This document shows, piece by piece, positions 35,700 through 48,642 of a stretch of 64,000 nucleotides of DNA. A program made the position numbers and the translations under genes. Positions within the stretch are counted from its first letter, which is position 1. Each line of letters begins with the position of its first letter. The notes under the pieces are model-generated. The model searched no databases. It saw only the letters and a program-made list of their open reading frames with translations, and was not told where the DNA came from. This stretch comes from Ricinus communis. Lineage: Eukaryota; Streptophyta; Magnoliopsida; Malpighiales; Euphorbiaceae. The stretch is from assembly GCF_019578655.1 (NCBI RefSeq), contig NC_063265.1, positions 5,056,501 to 5,120,500 on the forward strand, written 5' to 3'.

Positions 35700-37830
35700 T
35701 TCTTATTTCCTCTTGGATTTTATAATTATCTATGGTGCATCTACTGTTCGACGTTTTCAAATAAATTAAAAGAATAAGAAAAGCAAAACAAAAGTGAAAT
35801 ACAACACAGGCAATTCGAGTCAAATTCGATAAATATTTGTTTTCTAGAATTCTTTTTTATTAAGCTCATATGCTAGAAAAAATTCTTAATGGGTAATAAT
35901 GATCTTAATATAAAAATAATTAAGATATTATGTCGCCTATTTTTAAATTTTAGAAATATATTATTATTTTAAGAAAAAATTATAAAACTACGTTAGATTG
36001 GTTTATGTTCAATCTATTAGTTTTCTGTTTGATTATGTAAAATTACAAAACTACATTGGATTAGTTTTATTGATTTTTTGACTAGTTTTGGTTGGTTATT
36101 ATTAGTTTTTGTAAAATTATAAAAATATATTGAATTAGTTTTTGTTGATTTTTTAATTACTGTCGTTAGCAGAGCTTCATGGAGATTATGTGATTTGAAA
36201 ATCTCTAAAATCATACTAAGAATTAAGAATTTTAAAATTAGATCAGCAAAACTATATTATAATAGAAAATTTCTATCATGAACTATATAAATTTTTCGGG
36301 ACAGTTCGGTACGAAAATCTGAATTTAGTGGAACGATTTGGTTCGATACGGTAGAATATGATATAGAATAATGGAAATTTGGGAGTTTTTTATTTTTAAA
36401 TAATTAAAAATATTTTTTACTTAAATCAATTGGACTAAAATTAATTTAAATTATACAACAAAAAATAAAATTACTATAATTATATTATAGAAATTCAATA
36501 ATTATATAATAGACAAGTTTATTTCAATCCATCAAGCTAATAAAAAATTGCATATTAAATAAATATATATTTAATAGTTCCAATCCACCAAGCCCAATAT
36601 TTACATATATTATCCAACTGATAAACACATTTCATATGATCATTCTAATGCAATATAGTGTTGTTTTATTATGAGACACATAATCAGTAATAATTATTTT
36701 ATAAATATGATTGGTGTCATATTAGTATTATATTATCATAAATTGATAAATTAATATGTTTTATAGGAGAATAAATTTTTATTATTAAATTTTTTTAAAA
36801 AAACTAGGATGATAACCATATAAACTTATAACTTTGCTATAAATAGAGATAAACTTAGTGATTAATTAATATTGTAATAAAATATAAAATTTAGTGCTTC
36901 TATTTTATATTTGGATCAATAAATTTGAATTTTATTTGAATAGAATTGATAGATTTATATTTAATTTTAAGTTTGAGCTTAATATTTGAACTTATTTATT
37001 ATAAAAATAATTATATAAATAAATAAATAAATAAATTTAAGTTGGTTCTAGTTTCGGTTCTTTAGTTCGGACAGTACAAGATGGTTCAGTATGGTACTCG
37101 GTAAGGAGAACTAATAAGATCCATAATCGTACCAAAAATACATTCAGTATAATTCAACTCAGAAAAAAATAAATGATTAACAAATATTTTTAGTTTTGAA
37201 TACTTTCAGTATGATTTGGGATCTTCGAATCCCGCACTCAGCCCTAGTTTTGGTTAGTTCCTATTAAGTTAATTATTTATATTTAGTTTTAGTTTTTTTT
37301 TTTTGTTAAATCTATATTCAATTTAAAATATATATAAAATGAAACAAAAACAATTTTGAGAATATAAAAAACAGAAAATGAAATAAAAATTAACAACTAA
37401 ACCAATCTTTATATGAAGTTTGACATAAAATATTTTTTGCTTTAGTTTGTTTTTATTGAATTTCTGTTTAATTTATTTTTGGTTTTTTTTTTTTTTGTTT
37501 TCTATTAGTTCTATTAAATATATGTTAGTTTTTGTTTTTTCTTTTGATTTTTATTAGGCATATGTTCAATTTCTAGAATAACACAATTTCAGAAACACCA
37601 AAACAAAAATTAGTGTATAAAATTTTCTATTAACTGTAAATTATATTTAATTTTAATTATTTTTTATTGGGTTTCTGTTTAGTCTATTTTTTGTTTATGT
37701 TTAGTTTCAATTGATTTGTTTAATTTCTATTAAGTTTATGTTCACTTTCTAAAAAATATAATTTCAAAAATGCCAAAACAAAAGAAACAAACAAAAATAA
37801 AAAACATCTAAATAGAAAATAACTTTTATA
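35700..37830. other. AT-rich region with diffuse repeats
   Basis: No gene seen. GTAAAATTACAAAACTACAT (about 36037) is echoed by GTAAAATTATAAAAATATAT (about 36111). TTCGGTAC/GGTTCGATACGG-type words occur near 36308 and 37040-37100. Several TnATTAGTTTnTGTTnnnTTT stretches with AATTTCnnAAnnnCCAAAACA at 37570-37800 form a degenerate repeat family, of which related inverted text seems to occur at 51770-51960. Confidence 0.4.
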
Positions 37831-38050
37831 AATCTCTAGAAAAATTCATAGATAGATTTTCTTTTAAAATAAGAACGCCACAATATAACTCTTCATCATT
37901 TATTATTTTATATTCAAATTCAAAGTTATTAAAGTATTATAATCTCTAGAAAAATTCATAGATAGATTTTCTTTTAAAATAAGAACGCCATAATATAACT
38001 CTTCATCATTTATTATTTTATATTCAAATTCAAAGTTATTAAAATATTAT
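37831..38050. repeat. Near-perfect 110-bp tandem duplication
   Basis: Units 37831-37940 and 37941-38050 begin AATCTCTAGAAAAATTCATA and differ at only two positions (C/T after AAGAACGCCA, and G/A in AAAGTATTAT / AAAATATTAT). This is a recent duplication in non-coding DNA. Confidence 0.97.
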
Positions 38051-41000
38051 ATGATAAATAAATTAATTTCTAATTAGTTTCTGCTTATTTTTGTTTGGTT
38101 TTAGTTAGTTTATTTTAGCTTTTATTTTATGTTTAAAAGAAATATCATAAAAAAAATAATTATTTGAGAGCAAAGCATAAAAATTTTAATATAAAAAATA
38201 ACGTAAAAATGAGAAAATAGGAAAACAACTAAGGTAAAAATGCAAAAAAAAATAATTTTTGAGCATATTTTTATACGAATTTTAGAAAAGGAATATGAGA
38301 TGTGATATTCATGGTTTATTTAGTATAAAAGTGAGGATTTGAACTTTAATTTTTTAATTTTTAAAAGTAAATGCTATTTATCACTTCATGTAGATTTAGT
38401 ATTGATAAATGTATTTTTAATTTAAATATATATAAATATATATTTAATTTTTGAAATTTAAATTTTTTGACATATATTGTATTCAATAATAAATAATTTT
38501 TTAGTTATATAATAAATTTTTAATCATAAAAAATAGTAATATCAATGATATATTAATTTATATAATATTAAAATTAATTAATAAATAATTTTTATATTAG
38601 TGCATTAATAAAATTTTAAAATTTTATAAAATTAAAGACATTTTAAAATTTTAAAAAATTAAAGACATATATTCTATTCAATAATAAATATTTAATTTTT
38701 TTATTATTTTTAAAATTTTATAAATTAATATTAGATATTAGAAATTTTATTAAATTATATCTATCAACTTGATTTTATAATCAAAATAATAATAATAACC
38801 CTATATTTACGAATAAACCACTAATATATATTTATAACTAGCATTATTTTCATGTACTGCAATAACATTGTACATGTGGTCTCTTTAGTAAGGATGAAAA
38901 TCGTAATATTGAATTAAAAACCTTAACAAAATTAAAAGTGAATTTAAAAGGCATGAATTGGGTATATAATATATATACTAAAAAATAATTATTTTAATAA
39001 ATTTAGAAAAATATTTTTGAATCGTAATTTGTTTTAATGAATTTGAATTAATCATATTTGCATAGCAAGATTAATTAAGAAAACTATAGGATATATTTGT
39101 CTATATATCTTTTTATTTATAGGTTTAATTTATATTTTCCCTAGTTTAAATTTTTTTTAATAGTTTTGAAATTTAATGTTTATTAAAGAGTTAATTAAAA
39201 GAATATAATGGATATATGGTAAGTTTAATATAGTGTTAGTATTTAGTTTCTTTGATTATATTAGCTATTATTTTATTCTAAAAACATTTAATATTATTAT
39301 TTTTATTTAAACTTTTTTTAAAGGATTACTTTATTTAATTAGTATTTAACTAATAACATAGTACATTTAATATCACAATAATTTTTTTTATTGGAAATTC
39401 TATATCTAAGGTGACTTTAGAATATGTAACAAGTGGAGTCTCCTGAAAAATAATTGGCAAATATATTTTATATTATTAGAAAAATAAAGAAATAAAGTCC
39501 CCGAAGGAGCAGCCAGCATAAGCATGGAAGGCGGAGGCAATCAGCTGGGCATGTGAAAACAGCACAAACATGTCTTGAGATAATCACCAATTCATGAGTT
39601 GGCAAGGCAAAGGATCCCTACAGAATCTGATTTATTTACATTAATACAAATCTCTCTTTAATACACAGAGACAAGAAACTGACACATCCACCTTCTTCTT
39701 CTTCTTCTTCTTCTTCTTATTAGTATCACCTCTGCTTAGTTTTCCAAGTCCTTTTCTTGCTCCCTCTCCGGTGGGCACCCCGTTATTATTCTATTCCCAT
39801 TCCTTTTTCTTTCTTCCCAATTACGGAACGGATGCAGTTCAAAAGGCGGCAGAGAAACAACTAAGAATTTCAATGTTATATCATTGAGTGTCCAAACCAC
39901 TCGCTAGGATTTATTGTCTTATAATTAATATATTCAATAAATAAAAATATTTAATTTATTAACTTCACAACAAAATAAAATAAAATAAATGTATTAAAAG
40001 TAAATTATATACATAAACTTAATATCAATAAATTATATAAAACTATCAAATTTTATTATAAAAGTAAAACCTAAATATACAGTTTTTATTTCAATAAATG
40101 ATTAGCATAAAACAGGTCATATTCTAAAATAATTTTCTAATAATTGTATTTTCTTTTAACTGAAGATATAATTCTCACTACCTTATTCGTTTTCTAGTAG
40201 CATTTTTAAAAAAATTATATTTGGTAACTTTTAAAATTTTAGATTTATTACTAATAATAATTATTAAAAATAACAAGTACTGACACTATGCTTATATAAA
40301 ATTTATTGACAAATATATTTTATTTGTAAGTGATTTCATATATTTTGTGCATGAAATAATAATTAGATTCACTTTAAATAAAATTATATTTGTATTTTCA
40401 ATCATTTATAGTATAAAAAGTTCGTAGAAATTGAAAATATGAAAAATAAATAAATAAAAAATAAATAAAATTAATTTCAGATATTTATTTTATTAATATT
40501 ATATTTATTTTAGAATTTTATCTATTCTATTAGAATTTAGTTTAATTATAATAAATTTATTAGATTTAATAGAATTTTAAGTGAACTTTCTTTTAAATCA
40601 AGCACTTAAATTTCAGATATTGAAATATATTCTATAAAATTATTCATTTCAATTAAAAAAATATGAAAAAAATAATATATAAATAATTAATATTTTTAAT
40701 CTTATTTTTAATAATTAATAATTAGAGAAATTAATTTTTAAATTTTATTAATTAATAATTATTCAAGGAGGGAACAAAGTTAGTTTATTAAGAATATATT
40801 AATTAATATAATTATGAACTATGAAAAAATCAACTATATATATATATATATATGGGATTGGTATTCAGCAAATACATAATCAATAAATAAAATAAATACA
40901 TTACTGCATAAATCATAAATAATATTATATACATATGTAAATTAGTTTGATTCTTACGTATATCCATTTAAAATTTAATTTCCGCGACGAATATCTAAGA

Positions 41001-43595
41001 CTAATTTTTATATATAAATTGAAACTAAAATGCATTATTAACTCTTTTAATCAAATGAATACTTAAAATGCTGCAATTTCTTGATTTTTCTCTTTAAAAA
41101 AAAAAAGAAAAAAGAAAGGAACTGTTTGGTTGCAATCCTTGTTTTCGAAGAGAAGAGAATCATTTATTCATTATGATAAAGCAAGGAAAATAAAAAATGA
41201 AAGAAAAGATGGTCCAATCATGATTTGCAGAGACAACTGGATCGTTATATGGGAAGCTAAAGTCCAGTGTCAATGCACCAAACCCTAATAAATTGGATTG
41301 CGATAATACATATGAACAAAATCCATAAAATTTGTGAGGCATGTTATTAGCATAAAAATCTTTTGTCCACTACTTTTAACTTTATCCTTAGGCATTTTGC
41401 CAACAAGCCATCCTTCTTGCCGTTGAAGTCAACACCACGTAACCCTTTTCTTTTCTTTCTTTGAATTTTGTATTATGCCTCTCTTATTACCAAGTTGGAG
41501 AATCCCAACATGAATTTATTGGATCTTTCTCTAGTTTCTACATAAATTTAATATTCTTAATTATTCTTAATCTTGGCTGATAAATAAAATAACTATAATC
41601 TGTTCAAATAGTTATTTAATTTAAAGAAATTAACCTTTAACCTGTTGAGCACGTAAAATTAGTTTTTTAAAGAATATTTTTGACTAAAAAAGACTAAAGA
41701 TAGAAAAAGAAAAACTGTTTTCTTAAATTTTTTTCTTTCTCAACCTACAATATCAACTTTAATTAGTTAGAGTAAAAAAATAAAACTTTTGCATATAGTT
41801 TATCTAAAGGCAGGCTAAAAAAAAAATAAACATCATAATCAAGGATAAAAACATCATTTCACTTCAAATACTTTAAATATGAAATTAGTTCTTCGATAAT
41901 TCGATTGTACACCGATTAGTGTTATCTATATATATTAATTTCTGGAATTTAAATTACGTAAGATTTTTATTTTGACATGTGTACTATATTTGACCCATAA
42001 AATTCAAGCTTGCGTGTAATTTTGTAACTTCTTTTATTAATTTAATGATTAATAAGTTACATTTATAATTAAACACTCATTCTAATTCTAAGAAATAACA
42101 TATTACTAATAGTTAATTTTCTAATTAGATAATGGTTAGTTTTCTGATCAAATAATGATTATTCTAAAAAATAGTATTATTAATTATATTTTAATATTAT
42201 ATTAAATAATAATTTAATTTTATAATTAGATGATAATTCTAATTCTAGAAAATAACATTTTAAATTATATTTAATAATGAATTAATTTTTGATTATATAA
42301 ATAATTTTTTAATTCTAAATATTAACTATATTTTTCATTTATATAATTAAATCTAGAAATATCAGAAAAACATAAAACGAAGAAAATATTATCTCCCACT
42401 CAAAAATTAAAAAATAAACCAGTTGCATTGTAGAATTATCCAAATTCATTTAAGACTATCAAGCTATTGGACTTTTGTTTTTGTTGTTCATTACATTCTA
42501 CAATAATAATGACTAGAGATTAATCAGAAGAAAAGCATATAGAAACACTAAAAGAGTCGCATGAAACGGATACCTTGTACATGTTTTTGTGTCTGTTTGT
42601 TTTAACCTATTGGTATGAAACAATTGCAACTCCCTTTACAAAGAAGACACGGACCAGACATCGTCAAATATGTAATTTTAATTTTTTTCTCATCAAGTTA
42701 AAAAAGTTTTGGGTTTTACTTTGATTATTTTATTGCTTAAACTAAATTTATTTTGGAATTTTAGTAGACTACCATTGTATTACTATTCTATTATAAAGTC
42801 TTTTTTTTTTTTAATTATCGATGATCAATTGATATTATTTTGAATAATTTATTAGTTTTGTATATATATTTTTATTAATTTATATCACCGATGAATATAT
42901 ATATATAATTTTTAATTATTTGTACAAATTAAAATTAAGGTCAAATATATATTTATGTTTCTAAATTTTTGTCATTTAGTCAGTTTAATATTTTAACTCT
43001 CGTTTTAACCTAACAAATATCTAAATTTATTTTTTTGTGATATTTAAATACTTTTTGATATATGTCTTTATTCACTACATTAATATGTACTTTATAAAAG
43101 GTGTTTTAATATTACCAAAAAATAAAATTTATGTGCATGTTAAATTAAAAGTTATATGTGTTTAAATATTAAAAAAATTAAAATTCAGATATTTATTATG
43201 TTAAATTGAAAGTTGAAGTGTTAAACTTATTAATCGATACAAGTTCATGAGTATAAATATGTATTTAACGTAAAATTATATAGGTGAATCTCATAATTAT
43301 CAAGTATTATTGATTAAATTTTAAAAATATATAAAAATATTTAATAAATAAAAAATAACATGTTTAATTGATCCATAACTAAATACTATATATAATTAAC
43401 TAATCTAATATTTAATTATGTTAACAATAAATTATTAAAATTAAAATAATATTTATTTTTATATATTTATTTGGAGGTATGTACATCTCAACGTTTTTTA
43501 ATATAAATATTCACTTTTGTTTACAGGATTAAATCTCACTAAATTATCAAAAGAAAATCAAAATAATGCTCAAAAAATTTTATTTTTTGAGAAAC
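38051..43595. other. AT-rich intergenic region
   Basis: No supported gene. 39490-39860 is a patch of higher GC with a (CTT)9-type microsatellite at about 39692-39718 (see findings). An (AT)n run lies at about 40837-40852. 41100-41560 is less AT-rich, with no coherent frame. The rest is low-complexity A/T. Confidence 0.45.
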
Positions 43596-44056
43596 GGTGA
43601 TTTTCACTTGTAATTCAACCAATTCTTGGGACGGCTCCACCTCCCAATAATAGAGATTAAGAAACTTCTTACCAAATTCTTTCTTTTTTTCTTCTTACAA
43701 GATTTATAGGAACTAGTGCCTGAATTATTTCTTGAAACCAACTGTATTAACAAATGCAAATTAACAGATTGCAACTCTACAAATAAACATAATATAGATG
43801 ATGTTCCCTTAACTGAATTCTTAGTTGTATTTCTAATATTCTACGACCCTTCCATGTGTATCTTGTTCTCTTTCCCCTGCTCAACAGACAACCCTACAGT
43901 TTAACACATTATCATATTAAATTTTAAAAAAGGAAAAAAGAAATCCCTCCCTGGATTCTAACAAAAACGAAATTTCCATCAGACATGAGACAACCCACAC
44001 GGTTATAGGATCTTCTTTTAATGCAATTACTTCTTCTCTCTATATATATAATACCC
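43596..44056 (+). promoter_or_regulatory. Upstream region of the 44142 gene, duplicated downstream
   Basis: Contains the TATA-like CTCTATATATATAATACC at 44036-44053, about 90 bp before the ATG. The whole stretch is homologous to 48655-49034 (shared TTACCAAATTCTT, TTAGTTGTATTTCTAATA, and CGGATCTT/AGGATCTT..TTTAATGCAATT), which has no coding region behind it. Confidence 0.7.
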
Positions 44057-44141
44057 AGAACCCTTTTTCTTGATCATCACAATACCCTCAGAGATTTCAA
44101 GCATTTCCCAGTAAGGCAGCGACTACCACAATCATCTAATA

Positions 44142-44564
44142 ATGGCTCAAATTATTTTTCTTTGCTTTCTTCTGGTAAATGCATTTACGGGTCCTGCCAT
44201 GGCTAGTGATGAGTTTCATGCCAATGCCCCATCACCCGGTCCATCTTATAGCAGTCAGCCGCCGAGGAAACTTGGGAAGCATTCATCGATTGCCCCGCAA
44301 GCGGCAAAGACTGTGCATTCTACTGCGGAAGAAAGCAGGTCTTTAGATAAAATAGGTACAGCTCCATCTGATCTTATTAATGGAGAGAATGTTAGCTTAG
44401 AAGGGCAGGTGATTCACCTTAGAGGCCATCATCATTCAATAGATAAGTCGGTCGCCGGTGGTGGTGTGATTATCGGCAGCCTTGCTACCACCTTTTTGGT
44501 GGCGATTTTCTGTTACATTAGAGCTACTAGAAGACACAAAGCTGAGACTGAGATTACTAATTAG
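44142..44564 (+). CDS. Small secreted/single-pass membrane protein, 140 aa
   Basis: Single exon from ATG 44142 to TAG 44562-44564. Residues 1-21 (MAQIIFLCFLLVNAFTGPAMA) form a signal peptide. Next is an Ala/Pro/Ser stretch with NAPSPGPSYSS, of the kind that is hydroxylated in arabinogalactan-type proteins, then a basic and Ser-rich middle part with HHHS. A transmembrane helix at about residues 105-126 (GGGVIIGSLATTFLVAIFCY) is followed by a short basic tail. The topology suggests a plasma-membrane or secretory-pathway protein with a short cytosolic end. I do not recognise a named family, and function is unknown. A TATA-like box is about 90 bp upstream. A Copia element sits 340 bp downstream, and the promoter region is repeated beyond it. 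Confidence 0.85.
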   Translation: MAQIIFLCFLLVNAFTGPAMASDEFHANAPSPGPSYSSQPPRKLGKHSSIAPQAAKTVHSTAEESRSLDKIGTAPSDLINGENVSLEGQVIHLRGHHHSIDKSVAGGGVIIGSLATTFLVAIFCYIRATRRHKAETEITN

Positions 44565-44901
44565 TGTTTTTGAACGTATATATAATTACTTAGGTAGATG
44601 ACGATCTGGATCGATCAGCCGTCTCTGTTAAACACTGTAAAGAATGGTTATTAGAGTTTCGTTTCATTGTTAAATTAGTGAAACTGTAATGTAACGAAAA
44701 TATTAGTTGTAATGTGTCGTTTCCATTTGCTTAATTGAATTATTATGAGCAAGATCATAAAATATTAGTGCCATGAGAATGAATAACACTAAAAGAGGAG
44801 GTTTCTTCGTACCTGATATGAGTAACAATTTAAAATTTAATTAGACAACATAAATGGTTTTTTTTCTTCTGATAAGTGGTAATTGTACCATGTTGGTACT
44901 G

Positions 44902-44906
44902 TAAAA
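44902..44906. other. Target-site duplication TAAAA, left
   Basis: TAAAA directly before the left LTR. It is repeated at 48457-48461 directly after the right LTR. Confidence 0.85.
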
Positions 44907-45330
44907 TGTTGATATTTAGAGATTTGTATCTCTCCCACATTGTTAAGTTATTAATTTTTGAGGAGTATTTCTCCCACATTGCTAAGTTAACAATGTTGAG
45001 GTACCTTCCAAGCCTATATAATAAAGTCCTCACTTTGTTATTCTATCATCCTAAAAATAAGAAAAAAATATTAGAGAGTTAAGCAATTATTTTTCTCTTA
45101 TTATAAAGAGAGAATTTTAATGTTTTCTGCTTTATAAATAGAGAGTTTGTAACTCATATTATTTTCTTATAGTAAAATTCTTCTATCCTTGCCCGTGGTT
45201 TTTACCCTAATTTGTTTAAGAGTTTTTCACGTAAATCTGTGTGTTCTATTGTGTATTTTGTTTTTCTTTATCTTTATTTTCTCAAATTATTAGCTGTGAT
45301 TTTGCTCTATCAGGTTCATATTTTTCTACA
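44907..45330 (+). repeat. 5' LTR of Copia element (424 bp)
   Basis: Begins TGTTGATATTTAGAG and ends TTTTTCTACA. It holds TATA-like CCTATATAATAAAG (about 45014) and a 6-bp stretch (CATCCT) absent from the 3' LTR. Confidence 0.95.
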
Positions 45331-45332
45331 AT

Positions 45333-45344
45333 TGGTATCAGAGC
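45333..45344 (+). other. Primer-binding site (initiator tRNA-Met)
   Basis: TGGTATCAGAGC, 2 nt after the 5' LTR, complementary to the 3' end of initiator tRNA-Met. Confidence 0.93.
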
Positions 45345-45519
45345 TTGGTTGGCAAGAAATTTCTTAAAATTCGGTGGTTGCAGCTCAGTCTGATCTTTCA
45401 CATCAGAAGAGGGTTTTTTGAAGTTTCTTTGGTGCAAAAGAGCTTGTGTGGAGTAGTAAGAATACTTACAATTTAGGGAAGATTCTGTCTAAGGAGATTG
45501 GTATTTAAGAGGTCCGCTT

Positions 45520-46364
45520 GTGACCCTCCAGTCTTTCCTGGGAACTTACCTAGTGAGTTTTGTTTATTACTGCGGTTTATTTTACAACGGGAGTAATTTC
45601 TCACGGAGGAAATTAAAAATAAAGGCTGTATTGAGAAAAGACAATTATCTTGCGGCTATCAGTGAACGATCGACAACACTCACAGATGATAATAAGTGGA
45701 ACGAGATGGATGGGAATGCTATTGCAAATCTTCATCTGGCACTTGCAGATGGGATCTTGTCCAGCATAGAAGAAAAGAAAACGACAAAGGAGATTTGGGA
45801 CCACCTCACTAGACTGTACGAAGCCAAGTCATTACACAACAAAATTTTTCTTAAGAGGAAACTTTACACATTAATGTCTTGAATACTCTATTTTCTCAAC
45901 TCACATCTTTGGGCTATAAAATAGAGTCACAAGAACGTACAGAACTTCTACTCTAAAGTCTACCTGATTCGTATGATCAACTCATCATCAGTTTGACAAA
46001 TAATGTTGTTACCGAAATTCTAGTCTTTGATGATATAGCAGCTGCTATTCTTGAAGAAGAAAATCGGCGAAAGAATAAGGAAGACAAGAAGGCAGGTTCA
46101 CAACAAGTGGAAGCCTTGATGGTGATGAGAGGGAGATCAACAGAACGTGGCCCAAATGGGAGTCATAATCTTGGTAGACCAAAATCAAAGAGTAAGAAGA
46201 ATTATAAATGCTACCATTGTGGTAAGAAAGGTCACCTGAAGAAGGATTGTTGGAGTTTGAAGAATTCCAATCCTCAAGGGAATGTGGCATACACTTCGGA
46301 TGATGGAAATGTATTGTGCTGTAAAGCAGCAATATCAACTGAGAGCAGAAAGATTATGATATAG
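45520..46364 (+). pseudogene. Copia gag remnant with zinc knuckle
   Basis: The first part (to TGA at 45880-45882) has a Copia gag N-terminal pattern: YNGSNFSRRKLKIKAVLRKD, then KEIWDHLTRLYEAKSLHNKI. The coding signal then shifts frame with a probable short deletion, crosses an in-frame TAA near 45954, and continues to a CX2CX4HX4C knuckle (CYHCGKKGHLKKDC, 46209-46250). It ends at TAG 46362-46364. No intact ATG fits the usual gag start, so gag is not functional. Confidence 0.85.
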
Positions 46365-46365
46365 G

Positions 46366-47161
46366 CAGCAATGTCGCATACTGTCTTCTAACTGAGGAAG
46401 GGGAGCCATCAACTCTCCAAGAAGCAATGAGCAGTTCAGATGCATCTCAGTGGATTGCAGTAATGCAAGAAGAGATGGAAGCTCTACATAAGAACAAGAC
46501 TTGGGAGCTTGTGCCACTACCACAAGGAAGAAAGGCCATTGGCAACAAATGGGTCTTTAAGATCAAAAGAAATAGTGATGATCAAGTGGAGCAGTTTCAT
46601 GCAAGAATGGTGGTGAAAGGATATGCTCAGAAGGAGGGGATTGACTTCAACGAAATATTTTCCCCTGTGGTTCGATTAACAATTGTTCGAGTAGTCTTGG
46701 CGATGTGTGCTACATTTGACTTACATCTAGAGCAGCTAGATGTGAAAACAGCTTTTCTTCATGGAGATCTTAAGGAAGAAATTTATATGCTCCAGCCAGA
46801 AGGTTTTGAAGAAAAAGGAAAGCGGAACTTGGTTTATAGATTGAACAAATCTTTATACGGTTTAAAGCAGGCGCCGAGGTGTTGGTATAAGAGATTTGAT
46901 TCCTTCATCATGAGCCTTGGATACAACAGACTTAATGCAGACCCTTGTGCATATTTCAAGAGGTTTGGTAAAAGTGATTTTATTATCTTACTATTGTATG
47001 TAGATGACATGTTGGTAGCAGGCCCCAACAAAGATCATATTGAAGAACTAAAGGCACAGTTGGCTAGGGAATTTGAAATGAAGGACTTGGGACCAGCAAA
47101 CAAGATTCTAGGGATGCAAATTCACCGAGACAAAAACAATAGGAAAATTTGGCTTTCTTAG
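46366..47161 (+). pseudogene. Copia reverse transcriptase, nearly complete
   Basis: The open frame from about 46427 encodes the Copia RT from WIAVMQEEMEALHKNKTW through NKWVFKIKRNSD, QLDVKTAFLHGDLKEEIY, SLYGLKQAPRCWYKRFDSF and the catalytic YVDD (46997-47008) to KILGMQIHRDKNNRKIWLS. It is interrupted by a TAG at 47159-47161; the frame then continues unchanged into RNase H. Apart from that codon, the RT domain looks intact. There is no own start codon or upstream polyprotein, because protease and integrase are deleted. Confidence 0.92.
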
Positions 47162-47962
47162 AAAAATTATTTGAAGAAGGTCTTGCGACACTTCAATATG
47201 CAAGATTGTAAGTCAATTTCTACCCCACTTCCTGTTAGTTTCAAATTATCCTCCAGTATGAGTCCTAGCAGTGAAGAAGGAAGGATGAAAATGTCTCGAG
47301 TACCGTATGCATCAGTAGTGGGGAGTTTAATATTCGTGATGATTTGTACACGACCACACATTGCACATGCAGTGGGAGTAGTAAGTCAGTACATGGTGAA
47401 TCCTGGCAGAGAGCATTGGAATGCTGTAAAGAGGATCCTAAGATATGTTAAGGGAACCTCAGATGTTGCATTGTGTTATGGAGGATCAGACTTTATTATT
47501 AGAGGATATGTTGACTCAGATTATGCAGGTGATCTTGATAAAAGTAAATCTACTACAGGGTATGTGTTCACACTTATTAGCGGAGCTGTGAGCTGGGTAT
47601 CAAAACTGCAGTCAGTTATGGCGACATCAACAACAGAAGTAGAATATGTAGCAGCTACACAAGCTAGTAAGGAAGCAGTATGGTTGAAAATGATGATGGA
47701 GGAACTCGGGCACGAACAAGAGCATATTCCTCTGTTCTGTGACAGTCAGAGTGCCTTGCATCTCGTAAGGAATCCAGCTTTTCATTCAAAGTCAAAGTAC
47801 ATACGAGTCCAGTATCACTTCGTTCGTGAAAAAGTGGAAGAGGGCACTGTGGATATGAAAAAAATTCATACTAAAGACAACCTAGTAGATTTTTTGACGA
47901 AGACAGTTAACACTGATAAATTTATTTGGTGTCAATCCTCTAGTGGCCTGATAAAAGTATAA
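47162..47962 (+). pseudogene. Copia RNase H and pre-RNase H region
   Basis: In phase with RT after the TAG. Shows the pre-RNase H region (VPYASVVGSLIFVMICTRPH) and RNase H residues: GYVDSDYAGDLDKSKSTTGY (first Asp), STTEVEYVAATQASKEAVWL (Glu) and LFCDSQSALHLVRNPAFHSK (second Asp). Ends at TAA 47960-47962 in a divergent tail. Enzyme residues are conserved, but the element lacks an intact polyprotein frame. Confidence 0.92.
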
Positions 47963-48028
47963 GCAGCATGGAAAGGTAAGGAAGAAAGAACGGTGTGAAG
48001 ATCTGACTGATCCTCAATCAAATCTTCA

Positions 48029-48038
48029 AATGGGAGAT
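48029..48038 (+). other. Polypurine tract
   Basis: AATGGGAGAT directly before the 3' LTR, the usual plus-strand primer position. Confidence 0.75.
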
Positions 48039-48456
48039 TGTTGATATTTAGGGATTTGTATCTCTCCCACATTGTTAAGTTATTAATTTTTGAGGAGTAT
48101 TTCTCCCACATTGCTAAGTTAACAATGTTGAGGTACCTTCCAAGCCTATATAATAGAGGCCTCACCTTGTTATTCTATAAAAATAAGAAAAAAATATTAG
48201 AGAGTTAAGCAATTATTTTTCTCCTATTATAAAGAGAGAATTTTAATGTTTTCTCCTTTATAAATAGAGAGTTTGTAACTCCTATTATTCTCTTATAGTA
48301 AAATTCTTTTATTCTTACCCGTGGTTTTTACCCTAATTTGTTTAGGGATTTTCTACGTAAATCTGTGTGTTCTATTGTGTATTTTGTCTTTCTTTATCTT
48401 TATTTTCTCAAATTATTAGCTGTGATTTTGCTCTATCAGGTTCATATTTTTCTACA
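48039..48456 (+). repeat. 3' LTR of Copia element (418 bp)
   Basis: Begins TGTTGATATTTAGGG and ends TTTTTCTACA, followed by the TAAAA duplication at 48457-48461. Confidence 0.95.
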
Positions 48457-48461
48457 TAAAA
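48457..48461. other. Target-site duplication TAAAA, right
   Basis: TAAAA directly after the 3' LTR, matching 44902-44906. Confidence 0.85.
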
Positions 48462-48603
48462 AACCCCAAAGAAACAATTATTATTCTTATTTGAGCTCCA
48501 TGACATTTCAATTGTAAATAAATGAACATCCCAAGAAAATTTATGTAATTCATAATTTTCAAACATACGTATAGATTATTAGTTAAAGCTTCAGAAATAA
48601 TGA

Positions 48604-48611
48604 TTTTTTTT

Positions 48612-48642
<31 letters not shown>

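Larger units (their letters stand above)
44907..48456 (+). mobile_element. Ty1/copia retrotransposon, both LTRs, internally deleted
   Basis: 3.55 kb bounded by TG...CA LTRs and 5-bp TAAAA duplications. It contains a PBS, gag remnant with CCHC knuckle, RT, RNase H and a polypurine tract. Protease and integrase are missing between about 46350 and 46400, so the copy is non-autonomous. The LTRs differ by about 17 substitutions and one 6-bp indel over about 420 bp (hand count, about 4%), which points to a fairly young but not recent insertion. Confidence 0.95.
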
